In this document: in pieces, positions 23,701 to 35,130 of the stretch
Layout: each line of letters opens with the position of its first letter
Numbering within the stretch: position 1 is the stretch's first letter
Assembly: GCA_021613335.1 (NCBI GenBank)
Contig: JAJTWR010000044.1
Span: 3,613,501 to 3,677,500 of the forward strand
Direction of reading: 5' to 3'
Length of the DNA stretch: 64,000 bases
Source: Whitmania pigra
Taxonomy: Eukaryota; Annelida; Clitellata; Hirudinida; Haemopidae
Notes under the pieces: model-generated
Told to the model about the DNA's origin: nothing
What the model saw: only the letters and a program-made list of their open reading frames with translations
Databases searched by the model: none
Translations under genes and position numbers: made by a program

Positions 23701-24000
23701 GACAGTTACATATTTGATTTCTCCTGAAAAATATCTATCAGAATATGCATGTCATGTTTTTTAATCCGCAGGAACGGGGTTGAAAAAACTTAAGATAAAA
23801 TCAAAACAAATCAGGTGAAAATAAAAGACTTATGAGTACTGAAGTATGAAAAAGGCAATTATAAATCACCTTAGCCAATTAAAAATACAGTAACTATTAT
23901 AAAATATAGAACACAACTAAGAGAGCCAGGAATTACTATTTAAAAGTTTAATAAAATTCGGGAACCATTTTTACTTAACGTTTTGAATGACTTGAAGCAA
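23701..24000 (+). repeat. Long-TIR fragment of the Ulp1/PHD element family
   Basis: The stretch matches the inner part of the 5' TIR at 41485-41700 (ACAGTTACATATTTGATTTC; TCTATCAGAATATGCATG; AATACAGTAACTATTATAAAATA). It then continues, in reverse complement, into sequence found just inside the 3' TIR at 43150-43080 (AGAGAGCC...). It abuts MITE copy 4. The outer TIR and any coding part are absent. From 23202 to 23700 there is no recognisable exon. Confidence 0.7.
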
Positions 24001-24597
24001 CAAAATAGCCCCGCCAGAACAGCCCGGTGACAAAATAGTCAATGTATTTTTTTAAATATTTTTGTGAGTTGAATACATTAACGGATAACTTATTCCAAAT
24101 TTAATTCGAAACTAGTGGTTTGAATGTTTTTGTGATCATTTTGAGTTGAATTGGTATCGGGTAATTTCATTAAGTGGAAGATTTATCGTCTAAAATATTA
24201 TTAGGATTCCAGCTACTTTACATGGACTTTTTAAGTTGGTATCTGCACAAAAAGAACTTACCAGACACTCGTTAAGTCACGAAGGTTCCACTGATTGTTT
24301 AATTTCTTTTGATCCTTCCCCGAGTTCCCATTGCAATGTGAATAATGAAGGGTTTGATTTGAAATTTAAACTATGTTATCGATTGACGTACAACATATTC
24401 GAGCCACACAAAGTGAATCACTTTATCAGACTCGCCTTAGCATCACATCATGTGGACATGTAACAAATCCACAATGAACCAATTTTACTGCTGTTTTGAC
24501 GGGCTATTTTGTCCCGATCTATTTTGTCACTGGGCTATATTGACAGGGCCATTTTGACGGGGCTATTTTGTTGCCGGGATGTTATGACGGGGTGTCA
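23998..24597. mobile_element. Foldback-like MITE, copy 4
   Basis: The left end has CAACAAAATAGCCCCG and GGTGACAAAATAGTC but lacks the outermost 20 bases. The right end has the full array (GGGCTATTTTGTC, GGGCTATATTGACA, GGGGCTATTTTGTTGCC) and ends TTATGACGGGGTG. The body is co-linear with copy 5 and holds a chance open frame (24236-24463). Confidence 0.8.
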
Positions 24598-24625
24598 TAT
24601 ATATTACTGATCTTGATATATCAAG

Positions 24626-24810
24626 ATCCTATATACAAGGCACTCAAAAAATTAGCTAAATACAAAATATATATACATTCAAGAGTCTATGCTATGTCCA
24701 AAGCATTTCAATTGGATAAAATAAACTCTGCCAATTCAAAACTTTTGCTTTATGCATTTGCGATAGGGCATTGTTTAAAAATTCTCATAAAAAAATATTC
24801 GTCCATCCAG
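24626..24810 (+). CDS. Candidate orphan exon
   Basis: An open stretch bounded by AG at 24624-24625 and a strong donor CAG/GTAATG at 24810-24811. It encodes a Lys- and Tyr-rich peptide including YKALKKLAKYKIYIHSR and LLLYAFAIGHCLKILIKK. The composition is like real protein, but I recognise no family. It starts directly after MITE copy 4. It could be an exon of an unseen gene or chance. Confidence 0.25.
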
Positions 24811-25234
24811 GTAATGCCTCTAGTCAAATTTATTTTCAAAAGTTTTTCATGGTTTTCAATTATACATTCAATTACCTGAACCAACCTAATTAGTATAGAT
24901 AATAGACAATTTACTGTACCTTTACAATACTAGAGGTTACCTATTTTCACCTCATAAAGTGATCTATTTAAATGATTTTTTACATACACATATAATGTAT
25001 AAAAATTTACCAGGATAAAAACTTGAATTATTGGAAATAATTCCTGTGACTCCTTGACCTGAAATTAGGTTAAACAAATCATATAAAAAGACATTAAATG
25101 CCTGAAAACAATGTAATTTAATTCTATATATAATTAATTAAAACAACAATCATTCTTTCTGTTACAAACTTAAATTGTTAATATTAGGCTCAAAAGTAAA
25201 TCCAGGTAGCATGAAATCACTTTTTAATTGATCC

Positions 25235-25265
25235 ATCATTTATATAGTGCTTCTACCCAATGATG
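25235..25265 (-). repeat. SINE/L2-type tail on the minus strand
   Basis: On the - strand it reads TTGGGTAGAAGCACTATATA and then AATGATGGATC, like the tail at 321-350. The rest of 24811-25480 shows no gene. Confidence 0.35.
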
Positions 25266-25479
25266 TTCCTGACAGTGCAGCAACTGTTGTTATTATCTCT
25301 GCATGCAGGAAAATAGAGTTCTAACAATTTAAGAACAGAACAGCCTTCACAAATGCCTCTATACTATGCCAAAATGGGTTGCAACCCTGAAAGTGTCAGT
25401 AATATCAGCAGCTGTTATGGTGGTTGGTGACTGCTAATCTAGCCAACACTCTCCTCATTCACAAGCGCTCCTAGACTAT

Positions 25480-25670
25480 AGAACGAAAGAGACGATGTAA
25501 CGAATAACGAATTGGTCTAATTAATTATTTTGTCTACCACAATATTTAAATAATTTTTACATGACAAATACAAATTTGAACCGACGAATAAAAGATAATA
25601 TATTTGATTTGTTCGCCAAAGTTTTAGAATTTGTGCTTTGTTCACCATTATTGTAAAATCGGTGGGGCTA
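25480..25670 (+). repeat. MITE related to the GTGCCGGACTATTGAACG family
   Basis: CTAGACTATAGAACGAAAGA and GTAACGAATAACGAATTGG match the terminal pattern of the copies at 25988-26169 and 27729-27905. This copy is more diverged and has no clear second end. Confidence 0.4.
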
Positions 25671-25987
25671 CGTATTTGTAGTAATATTTGTAAGATTGAT
25701 TGATTGACTGGTTGGTTAGTTTTGTTGGCTAATCATAGACATCATTTGGAGGGGCAATGGCTTTAGACTGACTTTAGACCAGATGGTTTTGCTAGGGTCT
25801 GCTCCCCCTGAATGTTGGCCAGAAGCTAAAAAAGATCATCTTCTCAAGCAATGCAAGGGTTTTCCCCCTCCCTTTGGAAAATGCTGAAACGGCGTCCTAG
25901 ATTAATTCATTCCTTCACTCACTCACTATTTGTTTAACATTGATGTTCCTAATGGTTGGCATTTCACTGATCGCAAGCACCAATCAA

Positions 25988-26169
25988 CATTGAGATTGAA
26001 TTTACTAGTTTTATTTATTAAATCAAATTTTTTGTTATTCCTATATAATTTGGATCTTATAACTAATTGGATCTTGCAACGAATTGTATCTTATATTCGA
26101 ATAATGAATTAGACGTTATAACGAATCATTACAACGTTATATCTTCTCCTTCGTTCTACAGTCCGGCAC
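25988..26169 (-). repeat. Short MITE, half of a large inverted pair (copy 1)
   Basis: It ends CCTTCGTTCTACAGTCCGGC. Read backwards it is co-linear with 27729-27905 over about 180 bp, including AACGAATTNGATCTTATAAC-type repeats. A run of ATT/TCG-containing GATC repeats lies within. It has no coding content. Confidence 0.65.
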
Positions 26170-26653
26170 CCGTTTACAAGGAGCTTGAGACTGGAGTCTT
26201 CAAAGACTTCTTACTCAAGATCCCTGTTTCAAGTTCTCTGATCTTTGCATGTGAAACAGTCTACCCTCATGCCTCATGGTCTCTGATTAGTTCAACCTCT
26301 TCAAGGCTGACCTCAATATCTATCTTTTCCTATAGCGGCCAAGTACCCAGCACTTATGAAATAAACTTATTACTATTGATAATAATTCCAGGTTACCTTC
26401 AAAACATATGAATACGTCAATAAACACAAAATTGTAATCACCCCACATTTGCAAAGTCATCAACAATATTCTCTACAATCCTTTTGTCAAAGGTGATACT
26501 CAATTAAATGCAAACTAATAAGACCAAATTATTTCAATGTAACTAACCCCATAGGTCAACATGGCAAAGTTATGCTTGGAATTAATAATAGAATTAACTA
26601 CAAAATAATCTCTTATGAGGTTCCTAAATCTCAAAAGTTAAAGTTACTTACTG

Positions 26654-27524
26654 TTCCTTAGAAGGAAGAAACAAATTCCAGTTAAGAACGAAAAATAATA
26701 TTTCATCGATTTCATTCTTGAACCCTGATGAAATCAACACAATTATTTCCCATGAACTATCAATAAAATCTATTCGCATGGAACTGACCTATAAACAAAA
26801 CTACCAGCTAAATCTAGTTCCTAATGTAAGTGGCACCTAGTTTAGATCCAATTTCTATAAAAAGTTGATGGTCTGACCACATGACAAGTAACATTGCCAG
26901 TGAACCTCTGGAAATAAATTCATAAACTCCAGAATCGCATAAAGCTGATCGTTGCCAATTATTTCTCCTTTTTTAAATATTTTTTTTATAAAAATAACAA
27001 TAACATAAAAATTTTATTAGCGTCATCGTGTGACATGTACAATTTTTGTATCCCGGAATAATCGAAGGCTCATTAAATATTTAAAGCAAATCCGTCCTAA
27101 TAATCTAGTCATGAAATGGATGTTAATAAATTACACACAATTAATGCAAGCAAAGAAGAGTGATTGGTCACGGGAAACTCAGCTTTAGCCAGATCAGGGG
27201 TCTCCAACCTTTTTAACCTGAGGACCGAGTGTACAACTTTTAAACTAGTCGCGGGCCGGATTAGCGATTTCACAACAACAACAAAAAACACTAAAACAAA
27301 ATACCTCTTTATGCTGGGTTTAAGCTAGAAGAGTCTTATAAGTTTATGCTACGAAGGTGATAACTGACTCGTGTAAAGCTATCGGACGTCCTCTGGGTCG
27401 TCTATGTATAAAACAGCCTCATTCCAACTGCCATAAACAGTAACTTAGATTTGACTAAATGTTTCGACTAAGGTCTCATTGTGAAGAGATATAATCCGAC
27501 TTTATCAAAATACCAAACTATTGG
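26654..27524. repeat. Duplicated repeat, copy 2 (without the MITE)
   Basis: The partner of 3619-4875. It lacks the MITE and so preserves its pre-insertion site at about 26819. Its last 110 bases (27413-27524: CATAAACAGTAACTTAGATT, TTTCGACTAAGGTCTCATT) are repeated just downstream at 27595-27712. Confidence 0.8.
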
Positions 27525-27728
27525 CAATAAAACCTATAATTTTCAAGATATTCACGCTCTAACTTCACGCACCAAATTAAGACAAGAAAAACATCCTCAT
27601 TTCAACTGCCATAAACAGTAACTTAGACTTGACTAAATGTTTCGACTAAGGTCTCATTCTGAAGAGGTTTAATTTATCTGTCTCGCAATACCAAACTAGT
27701 TGCCATCAGATACTTATTTTTCAAGTGG

Positions 27729-27905
27729 GTGCCGGACTATTGAACGAAGGAACGAATTAAACCTTTATAACGAATCGTTAAAACGTCTCCTTCGTTATTC
27801 GATATGAGATCCAATTCGTTGTAAGATCTAATTCGTTATAAGATCCAATGTATATAGGAATAAAAAAATTTGATTTAATAAATAAAACTAGTAAATTCAA
27901 ATTTA
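27729..27905 (+). repeat. Short MITE, half of a large inverted pair (copy 2)
   Basis: It starts GTGCCGGACTATTGAACGAA and is the reverse complement of 25988-26169. The two arms are 1.56 kb apart, and transcribed together they could form a hairpin. Confidence 0.65.
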
Positions 27906-27974
27906 TCGCCAGAGTTTCAAAATCTTACTGTTTCGAATAAATATCGGGACTTTGTTGTTTTTATGCATGTTTAA

Positions 27975-28885
27975 TAATGGCAATGTTAATTAAGTCTGGG
28001 CAACTCTCCTCGGCAATGATACCAACGGTTGGGGAGATTATAGCCCCTGTGTTCGCTGTCCACCTGACACCCCCCACTCATCAAGGCATTAATAGGAAAG
28101 CTAGATTTTTCGCTAGATCCTTTCCCAAGCTCTCTCCTAAAAAAGTATTGCCCCATTCTAGCTCCAACCCACTCCAAACTTGCTAACATTTCCTTTAGCT
28201 CCGGTGTCTTCCCTTCCATCTTCAAGCGCAAGTACTCCTCTTGCTAAAAAAAAAAAAGCTAGGCCTCGACCCTAGCTCCCCGTCTAATTACAGACCCGTC
28301 TCCAACCTTTCCACTATATCAAAGCTACTAGAGGCTCACCCTTTCTAGTATTAGTCCCCATATTACCAAGTCCTTTAACTTCTCTCTATTCCAATTTGCC
28401 TACAGACCTGGTTTCTCCACAGAGACCGCTCTTTCCCATATTTTCAACAATTTAACCCACATTAGCTAAACTTGTTCTCCTTGATCCTAATCTTAACAGC
28501 TCCGAGGCCCTGACGCAATTGCACTGGCTACCCATACATCATCGCATCATTTACAAAATGTCTTTGCTCACCTATCGCACCTCAACCACCTCCAATCCCC
28601 CCTATCTCTATCATCTCATTCGCCACATCCCCGATCGCATCCGCTCATCTTTCACAATTCATCTTCACCAACCGGTTCATAAATCATCCATAGTCAACCG
28701 AGGCTTCTCTTATGCCTCGCCCGCCATCTGAAACAGTCTGCCCCCCATCATCTGATCACAGCCCACCATCGAGCTTTTCAAGCGCCAGCTGAAGACCTAC
28801 CTCTTCAAACTATCCCTTCAAGAACCAAGGCGCCTCTGACGCTACGCTTAAGGCTCCATACAAATAAACTATTATTATTATTAAT
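27975..28885 (+). pseudogene. L2-type LINE fragment with internal deletion
   Basis: It begins in the reverse transcriptase N-terminal part (FPSIFKRKYSS; the NYRPVSNLS tract in a second frame). It jumps at about 28468 to the C-terminal region: SSEALTQLHWLPIHHRIIYK, then the HKSSIVNRGFSYASPAI motif. The 3' end has GGCGCCTCTGACGCTACGCT and an ATT-repeat tail. The core with the catalytic aspartates is deleted. It is closely related to the insertion at 30187-31330. Confidence 0.8.
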
Positions 28886-28905
28886 ATTATTCTTAGTAAA
28901 CTCGG

Positions 28906-29787
28906 TCCATGGAACTGCCAAGGCATTCGGCCTAAAAGGGTGAATTCGCTTCTTTTTTGAATTCTCTGAAAGTTTTGCCAGATATTATCCTGCTTCAAGA
29001 AACCTTTCTTAAAAGCACACACTCTTTCAATCTTCAGGGATATCAAATTGTGCGATTTGATAGACAGGAAGATGTACCACACGGGGGCATACTTACATGC
29101 GTAAAGGAAGGTCTGTCATACAGCTCCGTTATCGCATCCCAGGACCCTCAGTGTCTCTCTACCACGGTCATCACGAAATCAAGGAGACTCAAGATTGTTA
29201 ATTTCTACGTTTCTCCTGGAAAATCCTTTTCAGAGGAGGAGCTGGAAAAAATTTTGAACCATTAAGATGCCATCATCTGCGGGGATATGAATGCCCGTTC
29301 TCCCATATTTGGAGCTTGTCACTCTGATCGCAGAGGTAAGATAGTGGAAGACTTGACACAAAACCTGAATTTTATTATTCTTAATTCAGGTAAAGGTACA
29401 CACCTTGTAGCTAGTGGTGGCACGTCCCACATTGACATCTCTCTGGCCTCTCCATGCTGGGCGGCCAAAACCACGTGGAAGGTCCTCAACACAAGCCTTG
29501 GCAGCGATCATTACATCATCCAGATGGTGATCAATGACAAAGTGCTTTATGAGGACCTGAGACCAGCAAGAATAAACCTGAAGACACTTAACTGGAACTC
29601 CTTCCATGCCAAGTGTCTGTCCCTCATCAACCAGGAGCTATCTTCAAAAACCTGGAGGAAAACGCAATATTCATCACCGACAGCATACCCGGATAGGTCA
29701 AAGACAGCTCTCCGACCAACAAGGGGCGACGCAGTAAGCTCCTTGTACCTTATTGGAACAATGACTGCAGGGAAGCAGTCAAAGTAA
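28906..29787 (+). pseudogene. Apurinic-type endonuclease domain of the I-group LINE
   Basis: The domain nicks target DNA to start reverse transcription. Visible motifs: WNCQGI at the start, LPDIILLQETFL (catalytic Glu), ICGDMNARSPIFG (Asp/Asn pair), GTSHIDISLASP, and LGSDHYIIQM (catalytic Asp-His). One stop at 29263 and a frameshift near 28960 break it. Downstream, after a change of frame, come GFRKGRGCVDHIVRLTQDI and CADDIALW, the reverse-transcriptase FRKGRS-like and active-site motifs, brought together by deletion. Confidence 0.8.
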
Positions 29788-30186
29788 GGAACAGAAAGAG
29801 AGCCGTCCACCGTCGTCTTCAAAGCGAAGCTAGTTTTGAAGAATACAAGAGGGCCAAAGGACAAGCTCAGTGGACCATCAAGAATGCCAAAAGATAGTAT
29901 TGGCAAAAACATTGCGCTAGTTTTTACCAAGCTGGTTTCAGAAAAGGCCGAGGCTGCGTGGACCACATAGTGAGACTGACGCAGGATATTGCCTCATCCA
30001 AGAAGCAGAAAGGAGTCGAACTGTCTATGTGTGCTGACGACATTGCTCTATGGACGACCGGGACGTCCTCAAAAGCAATGACAACATGCATGCAAAAGCA
30101 GCTTAACACTACGGCTAAGTTTTTATCTGCTAATGGTTTTAAGATATCTGCGTCTAAATCACAAGCAGTTTTATTTACCGTTATGG

Positions 30187-31330
30187 TCGGTCCAGCAGCC
30201 TTCGACACCATCAACCATAGCATATTGTTAGACAGACTCCACTCCGACTTCGGCATCGAAGACCTCGCACTTTCTTGGCTTCAATCTTACCTCTCCAATA
30301 GATCCCAATACGTCAAGCTGGGCTGCCATACTTCCTCTTCTGTTGATCTCCTTGCTGGAGTCCCCCAGGGCTCCGTCCTGGGACCCCTACTTTTCACAAC
30401 CTACACTTCACCCCTAAACAAAAATTTTGACGTGTCCTTCCACCAATACGCGGATGACACGAGTCTCTACTCTGTCCTCTCCAGCGACAGTGTCTCCGCT
30501 CAATTAGACAATCTGCGAAGGTGCACAGACGCCATTAACGACTGGCACCTCGTAAATTTCCTTCAACTCAACTCTCAAAAGTCCGAAATAATGTTTATCG
30601 GCACTCCTCTTCAACTGAGAAACCTATCCCCCCATCTTCAATAAATATCGCTGGCATCCTTCTTCCTTCTTCTTCTACCCTAAAACTTCTCGGCGTTACT
30701 TTTGATTCCCATCTCAGCTTTAAACAACATGCCTCCTCCATAGCAAAATCTTGCAATCACCTCATCTGGGCTATACGACACATCCGCCCACTCTTCTCGG
30801 TCGACATGACTGCTGCTCTCGCATGCAGCCTGGTCCTCTCCCGCCTTGACTACTGCAACTCCCTCCTGTATGGCGCTCCAGCCTCTCTTACCCTCTCCTT
30901 TCAGCGCATTCAAAACAAGTTAGCCAAACTTGTTCTTAATCCCAATCTCAACAGCTCCGAGGCCCTGACACAACTGCACTGGCTACCCATCCATCTTCGC
31001 ATCATCTACAAAATATCTCTGCTCACTTATCGCACATTAACCCCCCTTATCTCCATCACATCCCCGATCACCTCCGCTCATCTTCTATAGTTCTATAGTT
31101 CATCTTCACCAACCGGTTCACAAATCATCCATAGTTAACCGAGGCTTCTCTCATGCCTCGCCCGCCGTCTGGAACAGCCTGCCCCCCATCATCCGGTCTC
31201 AGCCTACGCTCGAGCTCTTCAAGCGCCAGCTGAAGACCTATTTCTTCAAAAAATTCCTCGAAGACCCAAGGCGCCTCTGACGCTATGCCTAAGGCGCCAT
31301 ACAAATAAACTATTATTATTATTATTATTA
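30187..31330 (+). mobile_element. L2-type LINE, 5'-truncated, nested in the I-group LINE
   Basis: The frame to 30644 holds AFDTINHSILLDRL, LLAGVPQGSVLGPLLF, YADDTSLYSVL and LNSQKSEIMFIG, the catalytic core of a CR1/L2-group reverse transcriptase. The next frame has LLGVTFDSHLSFKQHA, and 30806-31090 has SRLDYCNSLLYGAP and LHWLPIHLRIIYKISLLTYR. The 3' end reads GGCGCCTCTGACGCTATGCC, GGCGCCATACAAATAAAC and then ATT repeats. It is younger than its host LINE because it splits it. Confidence 0.85.
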
Positions 31331-32071
31331 TAAACAACTGGGTCAAGAGGAGCGAGGCCAACATCAGACTTCGCATTGGAAAGGAGGAAATCCCCATGTC
31401 TTCAACGGCCACCTTTTTAGGAATCGTCCTAGACGCAAAACTAAGTTGGTCCGCTCACACAGAGGCTGTCAAGACACGTTGCTTGAAAAGACTCAACGCA
31501 ATGAGAGCTATCTCGGGAAGCTCGTGGGGTGCTAGCAAATCCAGTCTGCTACAAGTCTACAGAGCTACCATATGCTCGACCTCGACTATGGCTGCGAGGT
31601 GGTAGATCTGGGGTGCAAACAAATCAGGGACACCTACGACAGGCTTCAATACCAAGCGCTGAAGATCTGCTGTGGTGACATGAGGGGAACAAGGGCCTCG
31701 TCTCTACTGGTGGAATGCGGTGAGCTTCCCCTTGACCTTAAGAAGCTCATGTGTCGACTAAGAGCAAGTTCCAATGTGTCTCAAGGAGGAAGGAGGTCCT
31801 TATTTCCATACTCCGAGTTGGAAAATGTGCTCTGAACCAACACCTGTTTCTCTTAAAATATCATCCCGACAGAAAGTGCAAGGCATGCCCTCAGGAAGAT
31901 GAAAATGTGCAGCATTTCCTCTGCCCTGAGGAGAGAAATCAGACTCAATACAAATATCTATCTGATATGAGTTCCTTGCTTAGCAATCCAGCGAGTGTGG
32001 ACATCATCTACAGATGGATTTGCAAACATCGGAGTCAATTACTCAGTGATTTTTATTTAAACTTTATTTAA
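31331..32071 (+). pseudogene. I-group LINE ORF2 C-terminal part
   Basis: It continues the host LINE after the nested L2: TATFLGIVLDAKLSWSAH, CLKRLNAMRAISGSSWG, then after frame changes RRKEVLISILRVGKCALNQH and a Cys cluster, CKACPQEDENVQHFLCPEE (C-x2-C-x7-H-x3-C), like the zinc knuckle at the end of many LINE proteins. It ends in a stop at 32069-32071. The matching segment at 5355-5540 is a second copy. Confidence 0.75.
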
Positions 32072-32180
32072 CTTATTATTATTTTATCTTCATTATTACA
32101 CTATGACATATTATTAATTTTTCATAACTAACAAGTCCAAATAATCCTAGTTATGCAACGGACTTTAATCAAATAAATAA

Positions 32181-32790
32181 ACCACAGGTTTAGAGCATGG
32201 CCGCTGTTCCGCAGGTTCGCTAAAGGATGTGAACACTACTCCTACCTTGCGCTCTAATTTCGTAGATATCAACTGATCGTTACCTGAAAGACTAGAACTC
32301 ACCCGCACATAGGGTTCTTCGGCGCGACTGTTAAGATAAGACTCATTCGTCCCGTCTACCTCGGCCTTGACAATAAATAAATCGCCCGAAACATGATTCG
32401 AACTATCATCAAAGAATGTATCAAACAAGCACTGTCTCAACGGTCACGACTGACAGTAAATTTTCCTGCTCTGCAACTGCGCTCGACTTATCGCAATTAT
32501 TGCATTAGTGTCGGGGGGATCGTTAAAGATTTTGTATCCGAACTCTCTAGAGGAGGACAACATCGTGATTCACACTTGAATCCATTGATTCCGCTACGGT
32601 TGGTGTTAATATTACCGTCTCAGTCATTTGCGATATCACCGCGAACCATGCGCTAACTTTGGGTGCGATGCTCACGCTGCCACCAGCACTTCGAGGTTTC
32701 AATGTAACTCATATAACCCATTCCCAACGACACAAAATACAATAACATAATTAAATAATAGAATTACATACAATCAGGACACTGATAAGG
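32181..32790. other. Less AT-rich segment of unknown origin
   Basis: Base composition is clearly less AT-rich than the surroundings (for example GCGATATCACCGCGAACCAT at about 32630). On the - strand an open stretch runs from 32440 to the LINE tail, with acidic and Ser-rich content (FDDSSNHVSGDLFIVKAEVD). I recognise no domain. It may be part of a LINE or LTR element. Confidence 0.3.
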
Positions 32791-33341
32791 CTATACTATG
32801 ATTTGTAATAGCCTAACTTCTTAAGCGTAAAATACAGTCTACAATTAGGTTTCCGATTGTCAAAATAAGCTAAAAGTAAATGTGTAATTCTCAAAGTCAT
32901 TCCTGTGGGTTTTTGTCTCTCGGGACCCAACGCTCACCTCCGGCTGTGAGACATCCTTGTCATAACCTTTGTTCTCTCCCGGCTTGACAATCCAATCTCG
33001 GTGAAGAAAGCGTAAGTCGACTTGCCGACCACGCCCCTTACGTCAATCTCGATGGGGAAGGGGTCTGTACGGTATCCTCTCGCTTCCAGGTCCATCGTCA
33101 GATCTGCATACATATCTGCTTTGAGCGCATTGCTGTATTTTAGCCTGTCCTCCCACGGAACCGTCAACTCCACCAGAATAATGGTACCCGTCGACGGCGA
33201 TACGAGCACCAGACCCGGCTTCTTGCCACTTTCTATCAGCACCTTGGGGCAGTGCCTCATCCTTTCTAAGTCGACTGCAACGGCCCAGTTTTCTTGCCTC
33301 TGCAAGAATGTTTCGCCTGGGGGTTTAACATAACATAACAA
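32790..33341 (-). pseudogene. LINE C-terminal domain (ELTVPWE family), copy D
   Basis: The - strand frame 33341-32934 has GETFLQRQENWAVAVDLERM, KKPGLVLVSPSTGTIILVEL, TVPWEDRLKYSNALK, then PFPIEIDVRGVVGKSTYAFF and IGLSSRERTKVM. This is the most complete copy of the putative endonuclease domain in the window, open over 135 codons. The 3' UTR continues to about 32790. A possible PD-(D/E)XK core is the P-G-L-V-L-V strand followed by VELT, where the usual Lys is replaced by Thr. Confidence 0.75.
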
Positions 33342-33344
33342 GTA

Positions 33345-33740
33345 TTTATAGTGGTTAAGAAGACCTGGATCTGTGTAATAACCACTCTTTTTAGTCCTAA
33401 TAACCGAATTTACTCAAGTAAATCTTAAATTTATCTACTATGTCTGCATGGATGGTTTCCTTATCTAGTTTATTCCATTAGGAAACCCTTGCGCTGAAAT
33501 AATTATTTTTTAAGTTTCCCGAAGCCTTCCTATATAATTTACAATCGCATTACAATAGTAGCACTTTTTGTGGCTTCGAAAAACTTTTCAGGCAAAATGC
33601 CTTCCCTTCCCGATAAAATTTTGAATGCCTCGATGAGGTCCCCTCTATTTCTTCTCTTTCCCAGATTAGTTAATTTACATCTACTTAATCTTTCCTCGTA
33701 ACTCAGCTTTCCAAATTTATTAGATCAATCATATGTAAAG
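33345..33740 (-). pseudogene. CR1/Jockey-type LINE C-terminal remnant
   Basis: On the - strand the translation holds YEERLSRCKLTNLGKRRN, RGDLIEAFKILSGKEG, PEKFFEATKSATIVMRL and, in other frames, a terminal WN/LP-like tract. RGDLIE.FKI is the standard C-terminal motif of CR1-like LINE proteins. Stops break it. Confidence 0.65.
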
Positions 33741-34261
33741 ACGTAATTATAAAATTAATAACTTTGTATTTTAATTAGGAATATGAATCGATTTTGTTAC
33801 ATACCTTCATATCTAGACACCTTCTCGGCCATGTTTAGAGATGTCGTGTGCTAAGATAGCTCCGATTACTTATAGAAATTTGTTTAGGAATGACGCTTTC
33901 GAGTCTATTGACCGAAATTCCTACATGGTAATTTTTGTATTTGTAATTTTTTAAGTGGCTGTAGTTTGGGGATCATGGCGTTATGCCCTGAGTCATTCTT
34001 GTTGTTTGAGGAGGATCAGAAATTGCAAACTCTCATTCAGAATTTGACAAAATTACTTTTTAGTGATTAAGTTAGGTTGTAATTTTACTGGTTTTCACTT
34101 TCAAGAATTAAGTTCTATTATTAAAGTGAAGGGGCATATGTCCCCCAAATTACACTGGCTACGTGCATAGTAACCTTTGTTTTATTAATTTTGGCGAAAA
34201 AGCATTGCTCTTACATTTTGCTTTTGCCACAATTAATATTTTTTGTTTTTTTTTATACTAG

Positions 34262-34347
34262 GTTTCAGGATATTTCTTTATATCATTGGATGAGCTTTTA
34301 CAAAATCTTTTCTTTTCGAGCAACTTTGATGAATTTATGCAAGTAAG
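34262..34347 (+). CDS. KY: KY/hillarin-like gene, exon a
   Basis: The exon follows TATACTAG and ends at AG/GTTAGT. It encodes VSGYFFISLDELLQNLFF and NFDEFMQV, with two bases left over. Joined to the exon at 38880 this gives FMQV-R-AIFTWLSF, matching the LVK.L...ARAI+RWI lead-in of kyphoscoliosis-peptidase and hillarin proteins, muscle and septum cytoskeletal proteins with a transglutaminase-like fold. Earlier exons were not found between 33750 and 34260. Confidence 0.65.
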
Positions 34348-34974
34348 GTTAGTAATTTTTTGTTTGACTAAAGTGGTGTGCGAAAAGCAGGAGTGGCTGC
34401 AATATTAGTATTCTCATACTGCCACAACACAGTAATATTTTATAATATGTTCTTATTAATGCTCCCAATAAACATTTAATTTTTTTTCTTTTATATGATA
34501 TAAAAATCTGCCTATATGGACATCTTGATGTATGGACAAACTGTGTATATGGACATTCTTTTAAAGAATGGATTTTTCTGTAGTAGAATTTGACCCTAAA
34601 TTACAATGTTAAATTAAGAACCTGTGAAACTTTAATAAAACCTGAAGTAGTTCCAAAACTTGCCTACATGTACATTTTGAAATAAATTAAATAAATTTAA
34701 AAAAAATTAATGCAAATGCTAGATTTTGAATTTCCTATTTGGTACTGTTTTGCATGTGTTTCAGTGACTTATGACAAAGTTTCAATATGTTGTTAGTTTT
34801 GGATTCCCAGAAAAGACTATGAAAATTAAAAAAAATAGAAAAAAGTGATTTCTAACTATGAAATAACTGATTCTATCTCAAAACTTAACAATGACTTCAA
34901 AGTTAGCCAACATTAGATATTGATCATCATTGAAAGGCAAAAAGAGATTAAAATGAAATGGGAAAATGGAGGAA

Positions 34975-35130
34975 GAAGTCAAAGCAAAAGTGTAAAAGAG
35001 AAGCAATGCCAAAGTTAATGGCAAAATGTTTTGAGTGGTTCTACTTAGCTTGCTTGAAGAATCTGCCAATAGCAGATTGATTTATGAAAGAAAGGGCTCT
35101 GATGTTTGCAAAGGATGTTGGGGCACAGCA
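34975..35130 (+). pseudogene. Tigger/CENP-B-type transposase scrap
   Basis: The frame reads FEWFYLACLKNLPIAD, a stop, then FMKERALMFAKDVGAQQF, the CENP-B-type helix-turn-helix (the WF...A..KNIPISG..I.EKA..FAK..G pattern). It lies in an intron of the KY-like gene. Confidence 0.65.

Larger units (their letters stand above)
28900..32180 (+). mobile_element. I-group LINE, internally deleted and interrupted by an L2 LINE
   Basis: ORF2 pieces in order are endonuclease, reverse transcriptase, C-terminal Cys region and tail. The nested L2 at 30187-31330 splits the reverse transcriptase: the left part ends SASKSQAVLFT and the right part resumes NNWVKRSEANIRLRIGK. A deletion at about 29900 removes the reverse-transcriptase N-terminal half, and the RNase H segment is also missing. 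The tail GTCCAAATAATCCTAGTTAT with AAATAAATAAA (32135-32180) is the one shared by the SINE at 36125. Confidence 0.8.

Noticed and set aside
24236..24463. A 75-codon open frame
   Set aside because: It is the body of MITE copy 4; the same region in copies 3 and 5 is not open.
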